Below, in pieces: positions 1 through 5,175 of a DNA stretch of 5,175 nt. The translations under genes were made by a program, and so were the position numbers. The DNA is from an uncultured Flavobacteriales bacterium (lineage in GTDB: Bacteria; Bacteroidota; Bacteroidia; Flavobacteriales_E; Vicingaceae). The notes under the pieces were generated by a model, which did not search any database, had not been told where the DNA came from, and worked only from the letters and a program-made list of their open reading frames with translations. Numbering within the stretch: the stretch's first letter is position 1; the number at the start of each line of letters is the position of its first letter. The stretch lies in contig CALALS010000151.1 of NCBI GenBank assembly GCA_937925525.1, positions 1 to 5,175 on the forward strand, in the 5' to 3' direction.

Positions 1-1116
1 AGTGTTTGTATAGTTCTTCCTTTGGGTTTATTAGCTCAAACTTCCATTGACAGCATATATTCCGGTGGATATTGGAGAAACTATATTTTACATTTGCCCG
101 CAGGCTACAGCCCTTCCAACAAGTATCCCTTGGTGATTAATATGCATGGTTATGGATCAAATGCAAATAGCCAAATGCTTTATTCTGAGTTTAATAATGT
201 GGCAGACACCTCAAGCTTTATAACCGTTCATCCCAATGGATTGTTTAATGCTTGGAACGCAGGTTTTTTAAACCCATATCATAGCGGCCCTGATGATGTT
301 GGGTTTATTTCTGAATTGATCGATACTTTGGACAAAAAATATAGTGTTAATACAAGTAGAGTTTATGCAACAGGAATGTCTAACGGTGGGTTTATGAGTT
401 ACCGATTAGCATGTGAGTTAAAAGACAAAATTGCCGCAATTGCACCCGTAACAGGGTTGATGCATGACAGCACAAAATATTACTGCCAAAGTCATTGTGA
501 AGTTCCGGTTTTACATATTCATGGAACTAATGATGCCACAGTAAATTATAACGGGCAAAACGGTATATATGGTGGTGCTGATTCTACTGCAAAATACTGG
601 GCATTGAGAAATGGGTGTAATTCAACGCCAATCTTGACGAATTTGCCTAATACGGTTACTACAGATAATTCAACGGTAACAAAAATTGAATATCAAAATT
701 GTACGGATTCGGCTCAGGTAATTTTATACAGAGTAAATGGTGGTGGACATACTTGGCCCGGAGCAATTGATGTTCCATCACTTGGAGTTACAAATAAAGA
801 TATAAAAGCTACTCATCATATATGGAGGTTTTTTGAACAACATTGGCTTAGATGTATATCTACCGGTTTAGTTAATTCAGATTTTACTCGTACGGACGTT
901 TCTATATTTCCAAACCCAGCAAAAAATAACCTATCGATAAAAGGAATTGAAGCATCTGAGATATCTTCAGTAAAAATCTCAGGAATAGACGGGAAGCTTA
1001 TAAAGGAATACCACCATACCTTAGAAGTAGATTTACAAAACATTAAAAGTGGTATTTACATTTTAACTATTCATCATGATAGCCAAATTTCCGGTTTTAA
1101 ATTTATTAAAGAATGA
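1..1116 (+). CDS. Secreted PHB depolymerase/feruloyl esterase-like alpha/beta-hydrolase with T9SS sorting domain (5' partial)
   Basis: The frame is open to base 1 and the true start lies upstream. The first residues, SVCIVLPLGLLAQ, look like the end of a signal peptide, so the in-frame TTG at base 22 is unlikely to be the start. Numbering from that TTG, an oxyanion-type MHGYGSN lies near residue 41 and the nucleophile elbow GMSNGG at 118-123 (Ser120, codon 379-381). The probable acid is Asp171 in HGTNDATV and the probable base His243 in GGGHTWPG, giving a complete Ser-Asp-His triad in the order expected for the LpqC/COG3509 family, which hydrolyses ester bonds of polyesters or feruloylated polysaccharides. 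Several cysteines (131, 155, 159, 199, 227, 278) could form disulfides, fitting an exported enzyme. Residues 294-364 start with SIFPNPAKNNLSI and contain SGIYIL and FKFIKE, a type A T9SS C-terminal sorting domain that directs export across the outer membrane to the surface or medium. The substrate cannot be told: feruloyl esterase, acetyl xylan esterase and polyester depolymerase are all possible. The stop overlaps the next gene. Confidence 0.93.
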   Translation, partial: SVCIVLPLGLLAQTSIDSIYSGGYWRNYILHLPAGYSPSNKYPLVINMHGYGSNANSQMLYSEFNNVADTSSFITVHPNGLFNAWNAGFLNPYHSGPDDVGFISELIDTLDKKYSVNTSRVYATGMSNGGFMSYRLACELKDKIAAIAPVTGLMHDSTKYYCQSHCEVPVLHIHGTNDATVNYNGQNGIYGGADSTAKYWALRNGCNSTPILTNLPNTVTTDNSTVTKIEYQNCTDSAQVILYRVNGGGHTWPGAIDVPSLGVTNKDIKATHHIWRFFEQHWLRCISTGLVNSDFTRTDVSIFPNPAKNNLSIKGIEASEISSVKISGIDGKLIKEYHHTLEVDLQNIKSGIYILTIHHDSQISGFKFIKE

Positions 1117-1517
1117 GAATCCTTTTTATTGTTTTATTTTTCTGTAGCTTAAATATATTTTCACAAGAAGAAAAAAGAGAGTTTGAAATGAAGGAAGGTG
1201 ACACCACTTACATAATGAAAAAATACTTTTTGTGTCTTTATTTAAAAGGTGACCAAACCACAGAATATAGCAAAGAAGAGTTAGCAGAAATTCAAAAAGG
1301 GCATTTAGCAAACATTAATAAATATGCTGCTCTGGGTAAGATTAATATTGCCGGACCATTTGGTGACGACACCGAAAAAAGAGGTATTTTAATTTTTGAT
1401 GTTGAAAGTATAGAAGAAGCTAAAAAAATTCTTGAAGAAGACCCTGCTGTAAAAGCAGGAAGATTAAAGTACGAGCTCCACCCTTGGTGGGGAGCAAAAG
1501 GAAGTGCCTTAAAATAA
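1113..1517 (+). CDS. Exported YciI-like domain protein
   Basis: This 134-residue protein begins MRILFIVLFFCSLNIFSQ, a short basic n-region and hydrophobic core followed by a likely cleavage site near FSQ, so it should enter the periplasm. Residues about 35-126 resemble the YCII-related fold: a first strand KKYFLCLYLKG, KGHLANINKYAALGK with a conserved-looking His64, the GPFGDD turn at 81-86, RGILIFDV, a helix rich in E/K, then EEDPAVKAGRL and ELHPWW. YciI proteins are small ferredoxin-like alpha+beta proteins, usually cytoplasmic; a few are dehalogenases or muconolactone-isomerase-like, but most have no known reaction. The ATG overlaps the esterase stop as ATGA, so translation is probably coupled. 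An internal ATG at 1215 would give a cytoplasmic YciI of normal length (about 100 residues), but the clear signal peptide and the overlap favour 1113. The domain call is fairly secure; the function is unknown. Confidence 0.9.
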   Translation: MRILFIVLFFCSLNIFSQEEKREFEMKEGDTTYIMKKYFLCLYLKGDQTTEYSKEELAEIQKGHLANINKYAALGKINIAGPFGDDTEKRGILIFDVESIEEAKKILEEDPAVKAGRLKYELHPWWGAKGSALK

Positions 1518-1544
1518 GAAATCCCGTCTTGCGACAGGATTCCC
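1511..1544 (-). terminator. Intrinsic terminator of the minus-strand gene group
   Basis: Read on the minus strand, AATCCTGTC, a GCAA loop (a GNRA tetraloop) and GACGGGATT form a 9-bp stem (1520-1541), with one U-G wobble and possible weak extension outward. It is followed at once by TCTTATTTT (1511-1519), a U-rich tract. On the plus strand the wobble becomes a C-A mismatch and the bases after the stem (CCCTACG) are not T-rich, so it should work mainly for minus-strand transcripts. It lies 57 bases past the stop of the coiled-coil gene, and its U tract covers the TAA of the convergent YciI gene. Confidence 0.75.
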
Positions 1545-1597
1545 TACGATTAAAAACCTAACCATTTTGCTATGAAAAACTACTTACTAAAAGAACG

Positions 1598-2473
1598 TTA
1601 TTTTAATCTTATTTGGCAACTTCCCATGTAGGTATTACCGTTAAGAATTTCTATTTTATAAACCCCAGGTTTTAATTTTGATTCAGGGTTATAAGTCATT
1701 TCAATACGTTTGCTCACCTCCATTTCACCTCTAAAATCGTCTAAGCTAACTAACAACTCTTCGTCTTCATCAGGATAAACATAGCTTATTCCATCTTCTT
1801 TCTTTTCTACTTTTTCTCCATTTGGCAGCACAACTTTAAAGTTTACGTTAGAAGTTGCGTCTGAAGGCAATATGAAGCTAGCAATTAATTTATCGGCTTT
1901 TTTAGCAGCTACGGTTAACTTAGCTTTTTTACCTTTTACGCCTTCCACTCTGAAATCGTCAGCGGCAATTCCTTGAAGAATTTTAATATTCTCCGCCATC
2001 TGTTCGTTTTCACTTCTTAAAGCTGCCAAGGTTTTATTTAACTCATCATTTTCTTTTCTGAGTTTGTTCATGGCTAAATTCAAATCATCCATTTGCTTTT
2101 CAAGATTTGTCTTGATTTGCTTCATCTCAGCTAATTGCTTTTTTAAACTTTTAACTGTACCGTTTTCAGCAATAAGTGATTTTACCTGCTTTTCTTTTTG
2201 GTCTAAGTCAGATTTTGTTTTACTTAGCAAGGCATCCAAATCTTTGTTTTTACCTGTAAGTTTATCTATTTGAGACCTAAAGTCAACTATATCTTTTTGC
2301 AGTTGAAGTTTTTCAGAAAGTAATGATTCTGCTTTTAACTTTTCCTGCGCCAAGCAATTAATTGCTTCAATTTTAGATTGATATTGGTAATACATACCAC
2401 TTATCAAACTTAAGAACAAGATAGCGGTAATTGTACCTGCTATTACTTGTGTTTTTTTAACTTTTGTTTCCAT
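1598..2473 (-). CDS. Membrane-anchored periplasmic coiled-coil protein, unknown function
   Basis: This 291-residue protein has a short basic N-terminus (METKVKK), one membrane helix at about 9-28, then a long run of Lys, Glu, Leu and Gln in heptad-like spacing from about 33 to 168, a probable coiled coil. From about 170 to the end comes a beta-rich globular domain, with the stretch KKADKLIASFILP, NGEKVEKKEDG, and a final KPGVYKIEILNGN leading to GSCQIRLK. The positive-inside rule suggests the helix is a signal anchor and the rest lies in the periplasm. Similar anchor/coiled-coil/beta-domain proteins occur as hypothetical proteins in Bacteroidetes; I know no established function. SMC-like annotations of such proteins reflect coiled-coil composition only. 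The ATG at 2473 lies 30 bases after the preceding gene's stop, behind an almost pure A/T leader with no Shine-Dalgarno, which is usual in this phylum. It is the last gene of the minus-strand group, before the terminator at 1511-1544. Confidence 0.9.
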   Translation of the reverse strand: METKVKKTQVIAGTITAILFLSLISGMYYQYQSKIEAINCLAQEKLKAESLLSEKLQLQKDIVDFRSQIDKLTGKNKDLDALLSKTKSDLDQKEKQVKSLIAENGTVKSLKKQLAEMKQIKTNLEKQMDDLNLAMNKLRKENDELNKTLAALRSENEQMAENIKILQGIAADDFRVEGVKGKKAKLTVAAKKADKLIASFILPSDATSNVNFKVVLPNGEKVEKKEDGISYVYPDEDEELLVSLDDFRGEMEVSKRIEMTYNPESKLKPGVYKIEILNGNTYMGSCQIRLK

Positions 2474-2503
2474 AATTTTAATATTTAATTGTTTTATATT
2501 TTT

Positions 2504-2779
2504 TTAAATTTCAACTTTAACTATACTTGAAGTTGGCACCACAACTCCGCCTTTTAACACAACATGTTTGTCGCTTTCAAACCATATAGTTGTGTTTACC
2601 ATTTTTAAACCTTCATTGGTTTCAAAAAAGAGCTTTACTTTTTGTTTAATGGTATTTCCTAAAAAAACAGCCCTTTTAAGGTTTGAATAAACTTCGTTAT
2701 TCACCTCTGAAGAAGATTGAGCATGGCTTTTAAAAACCACCTCACTTATTTTCTCCTTATTTATTTCTTTAACTTGCAT
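2504..2779 (-). CDS. Small conserved-looking protein, unknown function
   Basis: From the ATG at 2779 this is a 91-residue protein starting MQVKEINKEK. The C-terminal half looks folded and beta-rich: LKRAVFLGNTIKQKVKLFF, TNEGLKMVNTTIWF, then DKHVVLKGGVVVPTSSI. It resembles small hypothetical proteins of Bacteroidetes with a LGN..K.KVK..F.T.EG..V.TT.W..LKGG..P pattern; that likeness is from memory and no function is known. The start is uncertain. A TTG at 2809 would add ten residues (MSCKPIKTGL), and the frame stays open back to the kinase stop at 2870 through a hydrophobic stretch ending VTLSC, which has no ATG. I prefer 2779 because it is the first ATG, the conserved-looking part lies wholly downstream, and a promoter-like box (2807-2814) covers the TTG. 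If the longer form were real, the protein would be exported or a lipoprotein. It sits between the kinase and the coiled-coil gene on the same strand. Confidence 0.8.
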   Translation of the reverse strand: MQVKEINKEKISEVVFKSHAQSSSEVNNEVYSNLKRAVFLGNTIKQKVKLFFETNEGLKMVNTTIWFESDKHVVLKGGVVVPTSSIVKVEI

Positions 2780-2806
2780 AAGCCCTGTTTTTATTGGTTT
2801 ACAGGA

Positions 2807-2814
2807 CAAAGTAA
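2807..2814 (-). promoter_or_regulatory. Possible -7 promoter element upstream of the small gene
   Basis: TTACTTTG on the minus strand matches seven of eight positions of the Bacteroidetes TAnnTTTG element (the two n positions match by default) and ends 27 bases before the ATG at 2779. Only a poor TTTC stands near the usual -33 position. It could give the small gene and the coiled-coil gene a promoter separate from the kinase. In this A/T-rich sequence it may be chance. Confidence 0.22.
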
Positions 2815-2869
2815 CAGGAAGGGTATTAGGAAACGTTAAAAAAGAGATTAAAAAGCAATTAAAAGAATT

Positions 2870-4234
2870 TTATTTAGGGAATTGTACTGTAAAAGTGCTG
2901 CCAACATTCATTTCTGACTGAAAAGAAATGCTTCCCTGATGAATTTTTACTATCCTATCAACCAGTGACAAACCTAAACCATGACCTTTATAGGTAATTG
3001 CATTTTTAGCCCTATGGAATGGTTGAAATATATTCTGAAACTCCTCTTTAGGTATGCCAATACCGCTATCTTTAAACAAAACTTTAATATGGTGCTTTGA
3101 AGCAGTAAAGTACACATTCACGCTTTTATCTTTTGAATACTTGCATCCATTTTCTGCTAAATTGAGGAATACTGTTTTAATTAATTGCTCATTTCCCAAA
3201 ACAGTTAAATTTTCTTCATCAAAACATTTCTCATCAAACTCCACATTTATTTTATAATCAGTAAATCGTTTTTGTAGTTCCTTTTTCACACTCCATATCA
3301 CTTCATCAACTCGAACTTTATCTACTAATACATTGTTATTCTCTGAATTGGTTTGTGCCAACAACAACAATCTATTAGAAGTAAGGTTGAGATTTTTCAT
3401 ATCTTCTAATACTGAAGCTAAGACTTGCTTATACTCTTCCTTTTCTCTTTCTTTAAGTAACATCACTTCTAATTGCGCAGTTATGGCAGTTAGAGGTGTT
3501 CTAAGTTCATGGGAAGCATTTGCAATAAAGTTTTTTTGATGTTTAAAAGCTGTTTCAAGCCTGTCAAGCATTCTATTGAATGTCTTAGCAAGGTGAGCTA
3601 TTTCGTCTTTTTCATTTCCTTCGTCAACTCTTTGATTCAAATTATGCACCCCTATTTCATTTACCTGGTCAACAACAAGCTTAATTGGTCGCAAAAACTG
3701 TAAAGTAAATAGCCAACCAAAAATGAATGTAATAAAAAAACTAACCAAGAAAACTATTAATAAAATCAAACGAAGGTTTTCTAACTTTTTTTTCCCGAAA
3801 ATATCTACAGCCCCTGTTATTACAACAAATCTATCATAAGTATCTGCAAACAAAAAGCCCACCACTTCATGTTTATCTACTGTCCACCTAACTTCTCTTT
3901 CAAGTCTTATTCTGTTGAATAAATTAGTATCTATTTTAATATACTCTTCATCATCTGTAGAAAAAAGCAATTCATTTTTATAATTGTAAATTGAGATTTT
4001 TTCGTTAGGCAGGCTTACCGGATTGTCCTTTTCAATTTTTCGTAATAATACTGCATCAACTCCATCTACTTCTATTAAAAGCTTAGCTGTATTTTTTCCT
4101 TTGTTTAATAATCTATTATAGAAATCATCCTCTCGGTAATCAGAAGAGAAAAGATAAATAGCAATAGAAGATATAATTAGAATAAAAGAAACAATAAGTA
4201 AAAACCAAAGCGTAAGTTTCTTTCGAATATCCAT
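2870..4234 (-). CDS. Two-component sensor histidine kinase (HAMP, HisKA, HATPase)
   Basis: This 454-residue inner-membrane kinase has membrane helices at about 8-29 and 154-175, enclosing a periplasmic sensor region of about 125 residues without a motif I recognise. A HAMP linker follows (about 176-230, starting LRPIK). The HisKA dimerisation domain has the H-box FIANASHELRTPLTAI with phospho-accepting His242. In the HATPase domain the N-box reads NLAENGCKYS (358-367), G1 is DSGIGIP (389-395), the F-box is FQPF (403-406) and G2 is GHGLGLSL (417-424). All catalytic parts are present, so it should autophosphorylate and pass phosphate to the regulator encoded just upstream. Its ATG overlaps the regulator's stop by one base (TAATG), indicating translational coupling. 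The overall plan matches CusS/ArlS-like kinases, common in Bacteroidetes; the signal (metal, envelope stress or other) cannot be deduced. Its stop at 2870 is in the same frame as the next gene. Confidence 0.96.
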   Translation of the reverse strand: MDIRKKLTLWFLLIVSFILIISSIAIYLFSSDYREDDFYNRLLNKGKNTAKLLIEVDGVDAVLLRKIEKDNPVSLPNEKISIYNYKNELLFSTDDEEYIKIDTNLFNRIRLEREVRWTVDKHEVVGFLFADTYDRFVVITGAVDIFGKKKLENLRLILLIVFLVSFFITFIFGWLFTLQFLRPIKLVVDQVNEIGVHNLNQRVDEGNEKDEIAHLAKTFNRMLDRLETAFKHQKNFIANASHELRTPLTAITAQLEVMLLKEREKEEYKQVLASVLEDMKNLNLTSNRLLLLAQTNSENNNVLVDKVRVDEVIWSVKKELQKRFTDYKINVEFDEKCFDEENLTVLGNEQLIKTVFLNLAENGCKYSKDKSVNVYFTASKHHIKVLFKDSGIGIPKEEFQNIFQPFHRAKNAITYKGHGLGLSLVDRIVKIHQGSISFQSEMNVGSTFTVQFPK

Positions 4235-4908
4235 TACTCAGCAAAAATATAGCCCATTCCAACTTTCGTCTGGATTAGCTTTTTATCAAAATCTTTATCG
4301 ATTTTTTTTCGAAGAATATTCACGTAAACATCAATTACATTTGTTCCGGTGTCAAAGTCTAATTCCCAAACCTTTTCATTAATTTGGCTTCTGCTTAATA
4401 CCCTTCCTTTATTTCTCATAAAGTACTCCAATAAATTAAATTCTTTAGAGGTAAGTTCAATAATTTTTCCCCCTCTTTCAGCAACCTTTTTATTCAAATC
4501 AAGTTCTAAGTCAGCTATTTTAAGCTTATTAGAAGTTTCTATAGTATTTGTATTTCTTTTTACCAAAGCCTTTATTCTGGCAAGTAATTCAACAAATTCA
4601 AATGGTTTTAGTAAATAATCATCCGCACCTGCATCAAAACCGGTTATTTTATCTTCAGTAGTTCCTAAAGCAGTTAACATTAAAATAGGCACATTAGGCT
4701 TCTCCTCACGAATTTGTTTGCATAACTCTATTCCATTTATCATGGGAACAATCACATCTAAAATAATGGCATCATAAGTATTTCTGAGAGCATATTTCTT
4801 ACCCATTTCTCCATCATAAACTAGGTCGGTTTCATAGCCGGATTCCTGTAATCCCTTTTGAAGAAACTGACCTACTTTAGGCTCATCTTCTACTATTAGA
4901 AGTTTCAT
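4234..4908 (-). CDS. OmpR/CusR-family DNA-binding response regulator
   Basis: This 224-residue cytoplasmic regulator has a receiver domain at about 1-118: the acidic pocket is VEDE (Glu7, Asp8, Glu9), Asp51 is the phosphorylation site in IILDVIVP, the switch Thr79 is in MLTALG, and Lys101 is in LLKPFEF. The C-terminal winged-helix domain (about 127-224) includes LTSKEFNLLEYFMRNKGRVL, the recognition-helix region NVIDVYVNILRKKID, and the wing KLIQTKVGMGYIF, typical of OmpR/PhoB-type regulators and closest in feel to CusR/CopR. Length is normal and no key residue is missing. It is the first gene of the minus-strand group and overlaps the kinase start by one base, so the two form a cognate pair. 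It probably binds direct repeats near its targets, but no binding site can be assigned with confidence. A copper or metal role is possible by family likeness, yet no efflux gene lies in the window. Confidence 0.96.
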   Translation of the reverse strand: MKLLIVEDEPKVGQFLQKGLQESGYETDLVYDGEMGKKYALRNTYDAIILDVIVPMINGIELCKQIREEKPNVPILMLTALGTTEDKITGFDAGADDYLLKPFEFVELLARIKALVKRNTNTIETSNKLKIADLELDLNKKVAERGGKIIELTSKEFNLLEYFMRNKGRVLSRSQINEKVWELDFDTGTNVIDVYVNILRKKIDKDFDKKLIQTKVGMGYIFAE

Positions 4909-4936
4909 TAATAGAATTTAAAGTATTAAAACTCTG

Positions 4937-4944
4937 CGAATTTA
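4937..4944 (-). promoter_or_regulatory. Possible -7 promoter element for the regulator-kinase genes
   Basis: TAAATTCG on the minus strand differs at one position from TAnnTTTG and ends 28 bases before the regulator's ATG, a plausible distance. No good TTTG is seen at the expected upstream spacing, so this is only a candidate. Confidence 0.22.
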
Positions 4945-4998
4945 CCATATTACATGAACAGTACCATTAAAAACCTATTAAAATTGAACAAATTACAC

Positions 4999-5006
4999 TA
5001 TCTTAG
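4999..5006 (+). promoter_or_regulatory. Possible -7 promoter element for the paaZ-like gene
   Basis: TATCTTAG differs at one position from TAnnTTTG and lies 29 bases before the ATG at 5036. The nearest TTG (4984-4986) is only 12 bases upstream, closer than the usual spacing for a -33 box, so support is partial. The leader between the box and the ATG is A-rich and has no Shine-Dalgarno, as expected for the phylum. Confidence 0.3.
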
Positions 5007-5035
5007 GTGCCCTAAAAATTTAGAAAAACATACAG

Positions 5036-5175
5036 ATGAAACTACAGAATTACGCACTAGGAAAATGGATTGAAGGAAATGATGAAGGTAAAAAATTGTA
5101 TAATGCTATAAATGGAGAAGAAATAGCTACCGCAAGTTCAAGCGGATTAGACTTTTCTGCCATGATGGATTATGC
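5036..5175 (+). CDS. paaZ: PaaZ-like phenylacetate-degradation bifunctional protein, N-terminus (3' partial)
   Basis: Only 46 full codons are present before the window ends. The start MKLQNYALGKWIEGNDEG, followed by LYNAINGEEIATASSSGLDF, resembles the N-terminus of PaaZ, including the NAINGEE and SSGLD signatures that match HAISGEA and SEGLD in the E. coli protein. PaaZ joins an aldehyde dehydrogenase domain to a C-terminal MaoC-like hydratase. It opens the ring of oxepin-CoA and oxidises the resulting semialdehyde in aerobic phenylacetyl-CoA breakdown, in the cytoplasm. Neither catalytic domain can be seen here, so a single-domain aldehyde dehydrogenase of the same branch is possible. It is divergent from the response regulator, with 127 bases between them; other paa genes would be expected further to the right. 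Confidence 0.78.
   Translation, partial: MKLQNYALGKWIEGNDEGKKLYNAINGEEIATASSSGLDFSAMMDY

Noticed and set aside
22..24. TTG as start of the esterase
   Set aside because: The frame is open to base 1 and the upstream residues continue a signal-peptide hydrophobic core, so the gene is cut by the window edge.
816..1043. Minus-strand frame of 75 codons inside the esterase, and similar antisense frames inside the YciI, coiled-coil, kinase and regulator genes
   Set aside because: All lie antisense to well-supported genes and show no recognisable domain, signal peptide or spacing of their own.
1572..1631. A 19-codon plus-strand reading frame starting MKNYLLKERYF, preceded by CTAACCATTTTGCT, which looks like a Bacteroidetes gene leader
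   Set aside because: It runs antisense into the end of the coiled-coil gene and stops after 19 residues without a full signal peptide. It could be a remnant of a lost gene start, but nothing else supports it.
2474..2515. Nearly pure A/T tract before the coiled-coil gene as a possible promoter or origin
   Set aside because: It has no repeat structure or TAnnTTTG box; an A-rich leader without Shine-Dalgarno is ordinary for translation starts in this phylum.
5012..5023. Inverted repeat CTAAA-AA-TTTAG in the paaZ leader
   Set aside because: Five A/T-rich base pairs with a 2-base centre cannot form a useful hairpin, and such repeats are common by chance at this composition.

Overview
The window looks like a chromosomal segment from a member of the Bacteroidetes (Bacteroidota), probably Flavobacteriia or a relative. 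This rests on low GC content, a C-terminal type IX secretion (T9SS) sorting domain on the first protein, A/T-rich leaders without Shine-Dalgarno sequences, and promoter-like boxes that resemble the Bacteroidetes TAnnTTTG element more than an E. coli -10. No rRNA, tRNA, CRISPR array, insertion sequence or phage gene is visible. No stretch over 300 bases lacks a gene; the longest gap is about 127 bases.

Layout. (1) Bases 1-1517, plus strand: the 3' part of a gene for a secreted alpha/beta-hydrolase (PHB depolymerase/feruloyl esterase-like, LpqC type) with a T9SS tail. A small exported YciI-domain protein follows, its start overlapping the esterase stop as ATGA. (2) Bases 1518-1597: an 80-base gap between convergent genes, holding a hairpin that makes a good intrinsic terminator only on the minus strand. 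(3) Bases 4908 down to 1598, minus strand: an OmpR/CusR-type response regulator, its sensor histidine kinase (1-base TAATG overlap), a small conserved-looking protein of about 91 residues, and a membrane-anchored coiled-coil protein. All four point the same way, and the only convincing terminator lies after the last. (4) Bases 4909-5035: the divergent promoter region. (5) Bases 5036-5175, plus strand: the first 46 codons of a PaaZ-like phenylacetate-degradation aldehyde dehydrogenase/hydratase, cut by the window end.

How the parts may work together. The kinase and regulator form a standard two-component pair sensing something in the periplasm. The small protein and the coiled-coil protein may be accessory to it or simply downstream, since the signal and targets cannot be read from the sequence. 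The esterase and the YciI protein are both exported and apparently translated together, so they may share a substrate or pathway outside the cytoplasm. I see no clear evidence of an entirely new system. The oddest spot is 2780-2907, between the kinase and the small gene. The kinase stop is followed in frame by a hydrophobic, signal-peptide-like stretch with no usual start codon. A second frame holds an ATG-started hydrophobic peptide that joins it at a run of five T's on the coding strand.
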